Positions 29,353-37,688 of a stretch of 64,000 bases of DNA are shown one piece after another. A model generated the notes under the pieces. It worked only from the letters and a program-made list of their open reading frames with translations. It searched no databases and had not been told where the DNA came from. How positions within the stretch are numbered: the first letter of the stretch is position 1; each line of letters opens with the position of its first letter. The translations under genes and the position numbers were made by a program. Source of the DNA: Hyaloraphidium curvatum (taxonomy: Eukaryota > Monoblepharomycota > Hyaloraphidiomycetes > Hyaloraphidiales > Hyaloraphidiaceae); assembly GCA_025558095.1 (NCBI GenBank), contig JAIVFI010000030.1:434001-498000 (forward strand), given 5' to 3'.

Positions 29353-29445
29353 AGGCACCTAATGACCAAACATCACCGAATCTACCACCTGCTCTTCGGC
29401 GCCTCCCCCGTCTGTTGTGCGATCTTGTCCCTGTCGGCCACGGAG
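29353..29445. repeat. F-box-like gene 2 3' end, parent copy of the relic at 27072
   Basis: This covers the 3' flank and last 20 codons of F-box-like gene 2. It matches 27072-27135 and 27228-27255. Confidence 0.75.
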
Positions 29446-31346
29446 CACAGCAGAGTCACATTGGGCGCATCGAGCAGCTCTATCTTGTCCCAGAGCCCTG
29501 CGAGGAGCGTCCGCCTGTGCGCCGGACCCATCCGCGCTGCCATGTCAGCGCCCATGATGTCGGGATGGTCCAACAGAGCCGCAGAGACGGGTTCGGAAGT
29601 CGGGGCAGCCCAAGTCCAGGAGATGGCGTCCGGGAGGGCGGAGATGGGGAGGATTTTGCTGCCCAGGGCGTGGCCAAAGACGAAGGAACGGACGTCGCCA
29701 TAAAGTTCGAAGCTGGCTGCAATTGCGGAGACAACCCTGCACACCGTGCGCAGCGAGAAGGTCTCGCGGTACGAGGCAAGCACACCAAGGAGGGCGAAGC
29801 AGGTATTGCGGTGGTACAGCGGCACCAGTGTGCGCAGGAAGGAGGACGCGAGGGCTGCAAGAGCCCCCGCCCGCTCCACGTACGTCTTGATCATGCGCTG
29901 AGGGTTCTTTTCGAACCGTCCCTCGAGCTCCGAAAGCTTCCACGTGACGAGGTGGTTCACGGCGTTGCCGAAGCGCTCGCGGAAGACGCTGTCAGAGCAG
30001 CTGGGGAGCTGATCATGCGCGACCCAAGCAAGCATTTCCCCGATCTCCGACGCGGAAAAACTGGATTCCGTTCCGTATCGCTTCTTTGGGAACCAATCCA
30101 TCGAAACTGCGGGGGTCCCGAGGAGGGCGACAAAGTTCGCGAGATCGCGGACGTCAAAGTCTACGCCGCCGATGAGCGCAGCGAAGCGCTCCTTTTGCTC
30201 TGCAATGCCATAGTCACTTATGGCCGTCAAGTAGTCGCGGCATGGAAGCGGATGGGCACGGAAAAAGCGGGCGACCCTAGAGATGTCGACAACCCGGTCA
30301 TTGAGCATCACGTTGACGAGAAGATCCTTGGTGGCCGCGTCTCGTGCTAGAAAATCGAGAGCCTGGAGACCCGCGGTCGTCGGCCAAAGCTCATCTACGA
30401 AAAAGAGATCTGCTGGGTCGTCGAGATCTTCGTCAAGAAGCCCGCGCCGCAACCCGGAAAAGAACGATTTGCGATCCGTCTCGGCGACTGCCTGTCCGGC
30501 CGGCGTTTCGACAAAGAACCGGCGGAGGAAGGTCGCGATCGTCTCGTCTGGATCTTCGTCTGCCGTATCGTTGGCCGCATTGGCATATTCCGCAACGATT
30601 CGGCCTCGGTCCGACCACTTCCAGGGGCAAAGATTCACCACCGCCGGAAGAGAGCCGTTCTCCCACTGGTAAACCAGGGACCCGATCGCCTCCGCGTAAA
30701 GGTGAGGATCATCCAAGTTTTCGAAGAAGAACCTCAATCCTTCGCGCACTTCCGGCCCCGGCTCCGGGTCCTCAGGCACCCAGTTTGGCGTCCACCAACC
30801 CTGGAGCAGAGCAATCGCGTTCCATTTCTCCGCAAAAGACGGCGAATCGAGGTCCAAAAGAACGCGACACAAGTCCGAGCGCGGTAGGCCCGTGGCGAGA
30901 AGGAACATGACCGAATCCTCCGAGCGGCCCCACACCCGGGAAAGCAACCTCTCCGAGTCCACGATGGCGCGAAGCACGCCCGGCCGCACGCGGGCCCCAA
31001 AGAACAGCAATCCGCGCTCCTCGGGAGTGGGTGCAACGCGGCGAGCAACCTCGACGCAGAAGAGGGAATCCGCCTTGGCCCCGCAGAGCACCAGGAGCCG
31101 CCCCACCGCGTCCGGTTCAAGGCAGAGGCGCCCGAGACGCGCCTGCCCGGTGCTTCGGATACGACGTATCACGTCTGCAAACTTGACTGATTCGTAGTTC
31201 TCGAACAGAGGGCGAAGGCGAGCCGCGAAGTCTGGCGACGCCAACGCCCTCAGCTGCCGGCAAAGGTACCGGCAGAAGTATAGGTCCTCGGCAGACAGGT
31301 GCGAGACCACATGGAGCAGCACTTCCGGAAGCAGACGGTCCAGCAT
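29382..31346 (-). CDS. Large F-box-like protein 2 (654 aa)
   Basis: Single exon from ATG 31346 (MLDRLLPEVLLHVVSHLSAE) to stop 29382. The N-terminal 45 residues fit an F-box, with LPE, LHVVSHL and FCRYLCRQL. The rest aligns with F-box-like protein 1 over its whole length, including SFAEKWN..ALLQGWWTP, VYQWENGSLPAVVNLCPWKW, and DVRSFVFGHALG. It lacks the 25-residue final exon of protein 1. Base composition is lower in GC than protein 1 though the proteins are clearly related, so the copies diverged some time ago. Probable SCF substrate adaptor by family; the target is unknown. Confidence 0.8.
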   Translation of the reverse strand: MLDRLLPEVLLHVVSHLSAEDLYFCRYLCRQLRALASPDFAARLRPLFENYESVKFADVIRRIRSTGQARLGRLCLEPDAVGRLLVLCGAKADSLFCVEVARRVAPTPEERGLLFFGARVRPGVLRAIVDSERLLSRVWGRSEDSVMFLLATGLPRSDLCRVLLDLDSPSFAEKWNAIALLQGWWTPNWVPEDPEPGPEVREGLRFFFENLDDPHLYAEAIGSLVYQWENGSLPAVVNLCPWKWSDRGRIVAEYANAANDTADEDPDETIATFLRRFFVETPAGQAVAETDRKSFFSGLRRGLLDEDLDDPADLFFVDELWPTTAGLQALDFLARDAATKDLLVNVMLNDRVVDISRVARFFRAHPLPCRDYLTAISDYGIAEQKERFAALIGGVDFDVRDLANFVALLGTPAVSMDWFPKKRYGTESSFSASEIGEMLAWVAHDQLPSCSDSVFRERFGNAVNHLVTWKLSELEGRFEKNPQRMIKTYVERAGALAALASSFLRTLVPLYHRNTCFALLGVLASYRETFSLRTVCRVVSAIAASFELYGDVRSFVFGHALGSKILPISALPDAISWTWAAPTSEPVSAALLDHPDIMGADMAARMGPAHRRTLLAGLWDKIELLDAPNVTLLCSVADRDKIAQQTGEAPKSRW

Positions 31347-31469
31347 TGCGGTTGCTTGGTGGAGGGACGTCGGCACGCGAGTGCGGTGTGAGGGTCTCTG
31401 ACGCGGGCTTCGTCGTCATCCGCGACGGTTCCTCCATTTCATGAATGCGACTGCACGATGTACATCAGC

Positions 31470-32624
31470 CTAGCTCGTCGCCTTCGCCGATCTTCTCCGC
31501 CTGACAAACACCAACCTGTCCGCCCACCGCGGATAGTCGATGTCGACGATGGCATTCGGCCAGTACCCGATCCAGTCGCCTCGCGCCTTCACTTTGAGGC
31601 TCAAATCCCCATAAGAAGTCCGAAGAGCCCCTTTCTCGTCCACAAACACGGGATGATGCGTCTGGAGATCGTACAGACGGGCCCAAAGCGGGGGCGCAAA
31701 CGCCACCGGAGCGAGCTTCACGTCCATCGCTCCGTCGCGTCCGATCTCCGACTCGAGCCGCATGCCGAGGATAGCCACGCTCTTGAACCAGGCCACTGCC
31801 GACTCGATGGCCGAAATAAGGTCCTCGTCCGGGTCGGGTATGCTCAGAAGCAGTTTCAAGAGGCCGGCGCTGTCCCGCGCCGAAAGCGCTGCTGGCTCTC
31901 CGTCCACGGGCGCCGGGAGCATGGTTGAGGCCTCGTACGCGCCGCACCACGCGGTCAGGTTGCCCTTCCCACTGATCTGGGAGGCTCGAATGGCAGCAAG
32001 AGCCTTTCGGAACGCCTCCGTCGCCAGTGACCTGACCTCCACGTCCACGAAGCGGTAAGGCGACTCGCCTAGTCCAACGGAGCGCAGAAAGTGCGCCGCC
32101 CGAGCACCTCCGTCTCCTCTCCAGCTGATTGTCCCCTCATTGCCCCGATCCGGCGGGTAGGTCGCCGGCCAGCCTCCCGACGCGTCCTGGGCCCGAACGA
32201 GCACCTGGACGCCGCGGTGGAAAGCATCGCGGAGAACGCCCTCCGCAACTGGCTGCGCGGCAATCACACGGGCGAAAAACTGGAGGACGGCCACCGTCGA
32301 ACCCTCCGCTATGCTCGCAGGCAGATTGGCGACGCGTGCGCGAACGTGCTCCGACGCGGTCGACGCATGGCCGGAAAAGTCGACGCCAGCAGGCCATCCT
32401 CCGCCCTCCCTCTCGTAGGAGACGACGCTCTTCGCGAGATCGAGCGCGTGTGGGCTCGAAAACCAATCCCACGGCCTCTGGGGCACCATTTCCCAGGCCG
32501 TTGGCGGCGGTGGGGGCGGCAACGGCGGCGGGCCGTCGCGGAGGGTCCGTATCCCGACGACCAGGATAATGAGAAGGAAAACAAGGACATATGTCCGGCG
32601 TATGCCGCAGCAGCAGGCCCCCAT
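31470..32624 (-). CDS. PL10-family pectate lyase, membrane-anchored (384 aa)
   Basis: Single exon from ATG 32624. An N-terminal CCCG patch and one membrane segment (YVLVFLLIILVVGI, about 11-27) precede a Pro-rich stalk, so the enzyme is probably a type II anchored protein facing the cell surface or secretory lumen. The catalytic domain matches polysaccharide lyase family 10: GGWPAGVDFSG, ASGGWPATYP, GNLTAWCGAYEAST, then PLWARLYDLQTHHPVFVDE and GDWIGYWP. PL10 enzymes cleave polygalacturonate by beta-elimination. Most known members are bacterial and secreted, so the anchor and the eukaryotic host are unusual. Horizontal acquisition is an inference. Confidence 0.82.
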   Translation of the reverse strand: MGACCCGIRRTYVLVFLLIILVVGIRTLRDGPPPLPPPPPPTAWEMVPQRPWDWFSSPHALDLAKSVVSYEREGGGWPAGVDFSGHASTASEHVRARVANLPASIAEGSTVAVLQFFARVIAAQPVAEGVLRDAFHRGVQVLVRAQDASGGWPATYPPDRGNEGTISWRGDGGARAAHFLRSVGLGESPYRFVDVEVRSLATEAFRKALAAIRASQISGKGNLTAWCGAYEASTMLPAPVDGEPAALSARDSAGLLKLLLSIPDPDEDLISAIESAVAWFKSVAILGMRLESEIGRDGAMDVKLAPVAFAPPLWARLYDLQTHHPVFVDEKGALRTSYGDLSLKVKARGDWIGYWPNAIVDIDYPRWADRLVFVRRRRSAKATS

Positions 32625-32817
32625 GGTCGGGGCATCCGTTGCTCGTGAAGTCGGAACCGCCAACGATCACCTCTTCCTCTTCCATCGATGGCCGCCCTCG
32701 GGGTCTCTCCTTCGTGGAGAACGAATCATACACGTCTCACATCTCTCTCTAGTTCGATCTAGCCTCTTCCGTCGCACACTCCGTCGGCGAACCTTTGAAG
32801 GCAATGAAGCGACGCCT
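32625..32817. other. Intergenic
   Basis: This is 193 bp between the PL10 start and the stop of the leftward GPC1-like gene. It probably holds the PL10 promoter. AT-richer than its surroundings. Confidence 0.4.
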
Positions 32818-33822
32818 TCACCTCGCCATACTCTGTCGCCACAGAGCATAGTGCTCGGCGTAGAATATCAACCCGTGGCGAATGGAATGTCCGCAAACAG
32901 CAAGCATGGTGGCGGTGTGGATCGCGAATGATTGCCAGCAAAGGTACGCTACCCCGAGCGCCGCGGCCGTGTAGATGCCTTGAACAACCACAAAGGTTAC
33001 CTTGGTACCCCATCGATCAGCATCGAGCTGCTCCCCTTTGGCGAGCAAGTTTAGTCTTCGCGCAAGGGTAACAACGGGCGATCCTTCGCGGTGCGCGATG
33101 GCCATGAAGCGCAGGCTGGTCTCCTGGTCCTTGTCTTGCCTGAGAACGCTGGCAAAGACCACCTCCGTCACGAGCAGATACAAGACTTGCCAAAGCAAGT
33201 ACAGTCCCGCGGGCCTGACCAGCAAATCCCAAGGTCCCACTGTGGCGGCGGGTCCGCTCCCCGGTTCGATCCATCTTAGCACGTAATACACTAGCGGAGC
33301 GGCCGTATGCAAGTAGATGCTGACAAGTCCATCCAAATGGTGCGGCAGGAGCGGCATCGTCCAAGGCACATGGGCCATCAGCACCGGGCCCGTCAGCATG
33401 GCGAAGATGGCCGGATCCGGCCCGCTAGTCCTCGTTCTCGCCCAACATTCCAGGAAGGCGAACACGGAGGCGAAGTAGCAAAAGTCAAATAGGTAGAATC
33501 CCCATTTGACGCGGATAAAGTGCGGGATCCGCAAGAGCAGGAGGATCGGGGCTGTTCGAACGAAAAAGACGGGAGCCAGCGCCGGCGACTGGAGCACGGC
33601 ACGGCATGGCGCGGCAATGAAAAAAACGCCCAAGACGAAGCGCACGACGTCGCCCGAGCTCGGCGACTTCATGTCTTCCGTGGGAGATTGGGAGCGCGTG
33701 GCCGGCACGCGAAGCCGGCCGCACCGCCGCCCGCTTGCAACCGCGATCAGCGAATACGAGCTCGAAATCCGGATCCCAAAGTCCTTCAGTGGAATCGACC
33801 TAAGCAGCTCTTTTGGCCTCAT
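32818..33822 (-). CDS. DUF2838 membrane protein, glycerophosphocholine acyltransferase (GPC1)-like
   Basis: Stop at 32818. The longest start is ATG 33822 (334 aa), whose last base falls in the preceding gene's stop codon; an internal ATG at 33672 would give 284 aa and may be the true start. About eight membrane segments are seen. The conserved DUF2838 block is recognisable: RVKWGFYLFDFCYFAS, then GPVLMAHVPW and SIYLHTAAPLVYYVLRW, and LYLLWQVLYLL later. Yeast Gpc1 acylates glycerophosphocholine with acyl-CoA to make lysophosphatidylcholine in the ER membrane. The usual FHS..K.TS stretch is altered here to a HHLDGLVSIYLH form, so activity on the same substrate is not certain. Confidence 0.7.
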   Translation of the reverse strand: MRPKELLRSIPLKDFGIRISSSYSLIAVASGRRCGRLRVPATRSQSPTEDMKSPSSGDVVRFVLGVFFIAAPCRAVLQSPALAPVFFVRTAPILLLLRIPHFIRVKWGFYLFDFCYFASVFAFLECWARTRTSGPDPAIFAMLTGPVLMAHVPWTMPLLPHHLDGLVSIYLHTAAPLVYYVLRWIEPGSGPAATVGPWDLLVRPAGLYLLWQVLYLLVTEVVFASVLRQDKDQETSLRFMAIAHREGSPVVTLARRLNLLAKGEQLDADRWGTKVTFVVVQGIYTAAALGVAYLCWQSFAIHTATMLAVCGHSIRHGLIFYAEHYALWRQSMAR

Positions 33823-35769
33823 TCTCTAACCTCGCCATGTTCAGAATCGCCCCGCAGCTGCCTCAGGACCCCGTCGACGCTCTTCTGTGCCACCGCCTCC
33901 GCGATCGACACTAACCTCGTCCCCCTTGATGCCCCTCCGGCCACGCTACCCGCACCAAGCTGCGCTGCCGACACGGCGAACGCCGTGCACGCTGCACGAG
34001 AGGGCAGCACGGGCCATATCCGGGCCGTCCAGATCGAGTCCCCCTCCGCCATCCCGTCGTGTCCGGAGAGCCGCGCGACGTCCTGCGCCGCGACCCTGCC
34101 TGAGAAGAGCAACACCTTCTCCTGCGAGAGCTTGAGGTCGTCCGAGCAGCCGATCGCGAAACCAACGTGACCGTCCGCGAGAGGGACGGAGAAGAGGTAC
34201 GATCCGGCCGGGACGTCCCACTCCCCGGCGGCAAACTCGAGATTCGCCAGGATCGATCCCTTGCCGACCCTCAGCTTTGCGCCCTTGCCGATCCGTGATC
34301 TTTCGACGACGCACGGCGCCTCTGCCTGCGCGTCTGCGCCGTCGTCGACGACAACGTCCATGCAGACGGCACCCTTGACCTCGCCGCGGCCACCCGCTCG
34401 GCACACGAACCCGGCATCCACCGCCACCTCGCCCCCGCAGAGGTGGGTCAGGTACTCCCCCGCCGTCCCGAGGTGGTGGAACCCGCTCTCCTCCAGCGCC
34501 AGCGCGCGCAGCGGGGTGCCCTCCAGCCGTGCCCACAGCACGCGGCGGGCCTCGCGAACGGCCTCGAAACCCGCCGGGTCCACGAGGTTGGCGCCGGAAT
34601 CGAGGTGCGCGTGGTGCGGGTGGGTTCCGAGGGGGGAGAGCACGTCGCCGTAGGCTTCGAGCTCCGCGCGCAGAGGCTGCAGCTCCTTGAGTGCGTGAAG
34701 GAGGGCGTCGTAGGTGCCGTGGTGCGCGAAGTAGCACGAGTCCGTGAGGACGTGGTCCTCCCCGCCGAAGGAAAAGTTGGCTCCGTGCTCGAGCATGAGC
34801 GGGACGCGCGGTTTGTGAATGAAGGTTTTGACGTCAGAAGGGCCGCTACACGGGAACGGGGTATGCGGGAGGACAAAGACGCCGTGGGAGATGCCGATCT
34901 TAAGTGGCGAGGGATGTGCGAGTGCGGTGAAGCCAGGCAGGGTGAAATCAAAGTCTGACCGAGAGTCAGTCGGCAACTTCGGAGTGCTACGAATACCCAC
35001 AGGTCTCGGTAAACGATTCGATCGTGTCGGCCGAGGCCAGAAAGAACTGGAAGCTTGATCAGCTTTAGCATCTGCAGGCTGCGAGAACGACCCACGCCCG
35101 GTTCCATCTTTCGCGGAAAGTCGACGTAGAGCACCAGTTTCAGCTCAAACACCGTCATGGCCCTCCCGAGCGCGTTCTCTGTGCCAAACTTCATGAAGGG
35201 AGTGACAAGGAAAGACGCAGAAAGACCCACCGATGGGAACCGCGGCAAAGATCTTGCCGCATGCACTGACGTGCGGCAGCCTCTTGCTGTAGCCTCCCGC
35301 GTGAAGTAGAAGGATCTGCACTAAAGAAACATGAGCTCCGGCATTTAAACCATATGCCGCAAGCGCCCACTTGTCCGCAAATGGGCGCCGTAGGCCTTGC
35401 TGAGGGCGTCGAGGACGACGAGCGTCGAACCGCCGCTGCCGATCTTTGGCCCCGGTGGGTCCATCAAGACGTGGTATCTTTGGCCGACGAGGAAGCAAAG
35501 ACATCTTAGACCATCATCCGCGGTTCTGATTGGAGCTTCCGGCCCCACTTTGTTCCCAGAGTCGGCAAGAGTCCGTCCCCAGTGAGCCGGTCCAGGATCC
35601 CCTCGTAGACGGCCTTTTGCTGCTCATCCCCCGCCGTCAGGACCACGGCATCCCAAAATGGAAGTGTCGGTCGACCATCCCCGTCACCCGGATCCGCCAA
35701 AATCCGGCTGAAGAGCTCGCTCCGTCGTCGTTGGGCCCGGGCGAAATCGGGACGTGTCCGGGGGCCCAT
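33819..35769 (-). CDS. FPGT: Fucose-1-phosphate guanylyltransferase (GDP-fucose pyrophosphorylase)
   Basis: Six exons: 35769-35549, 35477-35371, 35320-35231, 35178-35096, 35046-35001 and 34954-33819, giving 560 residues (human FPGT is about 590). Introns are 46-71 nt; the last has a CTGAC branch site. The family blocks appear in order only after splicing: FWDAVVLTAGDEQQ, YHVLMDPPGPKIGSGGSTL, ILLLHAGGYSKRLP, FELKLVLYVDFPRKM, FFLASADTIESF, FTALAHPSPLKIGISHGVFV, then GTAGEYLTHL and SRIGKGAKL near the C-terminus. The enzyme makes GDP-L-fucose from GTP and fucose-1-phosphate, the salvage route. No fucokinase domain is attached. The stop TGA overlaps the ATG of the downstream gene by two bases. Confidence 0.87.
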
Positions 35770-36018
35770 TCGCCGGAATGGAAGCCGGACCGCCCGCGGC
35801 CGCCGTCCACGGAAAAAAAGTCGCGAAAATCAATAGATCGATTGCGGCTCAGACCAGCTCGCCGGTGTTGAGCCGGGAGGTCTTGTTTGGGTGTTGGGCC
35901 GCGGCCTAGAGCGCGGCCGCCGGCGTTGCACCACCTGCTCCGGTCCCCGCTCGACGTGCCGCGGTCCGCACGGCGCGCTCTTCCCGCCCTCTGCGCACTT
36001 GTCCCGTGCGCCGCCACG
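35770..36018. promoter_or_regulatory. Divergent promoter region FPGT / PWWP gene
   Basis: This is 249 bp between two divergent start codons. An A-rich stretch near 35812-35838 is the only AT-rich part. No defined site could be read. Confidence 0.4.
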
Positions 36019-37202
36019 ATGGCCGAGCCGACGTTCGCCGAGGGCGACTTCGTCTTCGCGATTTCCGACGGGTATCCGGTGGGTCCGCTCCCCCGCGGCG
36101 CCCGCGCCCGTCTGACCGCGAAACCGCTGTTTGCCACGCGTATCGCGCCGTGGGAACGTGTTGCTGCCGGATTCTGTGGCCCGTTGGACCCCGCCCCTGC
36201 GCATCGGACCGGCGGCGCCATCCCAACAGAACTGGCCGGGAGTTATCCGGGGTTCCCGCAAGTCCAAGACGGGCACACAGTACAGGGTGCGCTACTTTGA
36301 TGAGAAGGAGGCCGAGTGAGTCGCGGGCGGGTCCCATCGGGTCAATTTCCAGGTCTGACGGGGACCGCCGAAGCTCGGACTGGCTCGGCACGGATGAGGT
36401 GTTTGCCTTCGACGAGAACGTCGAGAGTATGGGGCATCCTAAATTCGACGGCTACGACGATCCGGCCACGGAGCTGAAGCGGCGGTTCCACATCGGGCTG
36501 GACAAGGTCAACGAGCTGAAGAGCAAGAAGTCTGAGGAGCCCGCCGGCCGCCGCGGCCGTCCCTCGGAGGTCGCGTCGCCGGCGGTCAACCACAACCCCG
36601 CCAAGCGGAAACCCGCCGGTGACGGAACCCCGGCCGCCGCGAGCCCGAAGCGGCAGAAGAACGCGGCGGCGGCCGGCAGCGGCGCTGCCACCCCGTGGGA
36701 TCCCCTTAGCACGGATCGATGCCGTGTTCTGACTTCCTTTCCTTCGAAAGTGCAAGCCCCAAGAAGCTGGGCCGCCCGAAGAAGGTGCAGCCGGCACCCG
36801 AGGCGGCTGCCGCGCCGGAGGCCGCTCCGGAGCCGGAAGAGCCCGCTCCGGAAGCCGCCCACGTGGAAATCAAGGAGGTCGAAGTGGTGCTCGAAGAGCC
36901 CGCGGTGCCTGCATCGCCCAAGAAGGTCGGCAGGCCGCCCAAGGAGAAGAAGGAGCCCGCCTCGCCGTGGGTCGACTCTGTTTCGCCTCCTGCCTGATTC
37001 CCGCTCACTTTTTGCCGTCGATAGTAAGCCTAAGCCCGTCGGCCGCCCCAAGAAGGCCGCAAACGGCGCCGAACACGCCCTCCCCGCCGCCGTGGAGGAG
37101 GTCGTCCACGCTGCCGCCGCTGGCCTCGAAGCCGGGGAGGATAAGTACAGGAAAGCCATCGAGCACGCCATCGCGATCCTGCAAGCTGCGTTGGACTCCT
37201 AG
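36019..37202 (+). CDS. PWWP-domain protein with four AT-hook-like motifs (284 aa)
   Basis: Five exons: 36019-36078, 36230-36315, 36374-36694, 36757-36966 and 37025-37202. Introns are 151, 58, 62 and 58 nt. Splicing of intron 1 builds the PWWP core GDFVFAISDGYP/NWPGVIRGS, followed by QYRVRYFDEKEA. PWWP domains bind methylated histone H3 and DNA. The rest is disordered and charged, with four GRP cores typical of AT-hooks (GRRGRPSE, KLGRPKKV, KVGRPPKEKK, PVGRPKKA), and ends in a helix with LQAALDS. The fourth base of intron 2's 3' end allows a second acceptor at 36352, adding seven residues. It is likely a nuclear chromatin reader; the partner is unknown. Confidence 0.82.
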
Positions 37203-37688
37203 GTGCGTCTTTTCGCTGTAGGAGGACTTGTCGCTCTGCTGACGTCCGGTTCAGGAATCTCGTTTGTCGTTCTAGTCGCGGCCGGCCTGGCCCGGCGTTT
37301 GCTTGTCATTGCCAAAGGTAAAGAGATATGTACATACCTACTATGGAGGCTTTCTTCCCTTTTTCTCGCCATCTGGTGGTTCGATCGCGGTCGTTGTCCG
37401 GTTGCGGAGCTGTCGAGATGGCCGTGTGCCGCCGAGGAAGGTTCCCAGGCAGGAGTGACTAACGGAACTAGTAATAGCAGGACTTGGATGTTTTGCGGTG
37501 GAAACGACTCTGCTTGCGATGATGTCCGAGGTCTCGTCGTCCGGGGAGACAGCCGTCTGATCGTCAGGGACCCACTCGCGTCGAGACCAAAGTCGAGACC
37601 ACACTCCTATTGCCTCGTTACTCGGAGCCGCGGCGCTCCGGGCCCGAGCCGCGGCCGCGAACCCGTTCTGAACGTTGCGGCCGTCACG
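37203..37688. other. Intergenic, promoter side of the kinase-caspase gene
   Basis: This 486-bp stretch has no convincing gene. An open frame runs into the next gene but has no start of its own, and its composition does not look coding. Confidence 0.4.

Noticed and set aside
36316-36352. 37-nt intron 2 in the PWWP gene
   Set aside because: An acceptor at 36373 gives a 58-nt intron with a CTGAC branch site, matching the local norm, and keeps the frame.
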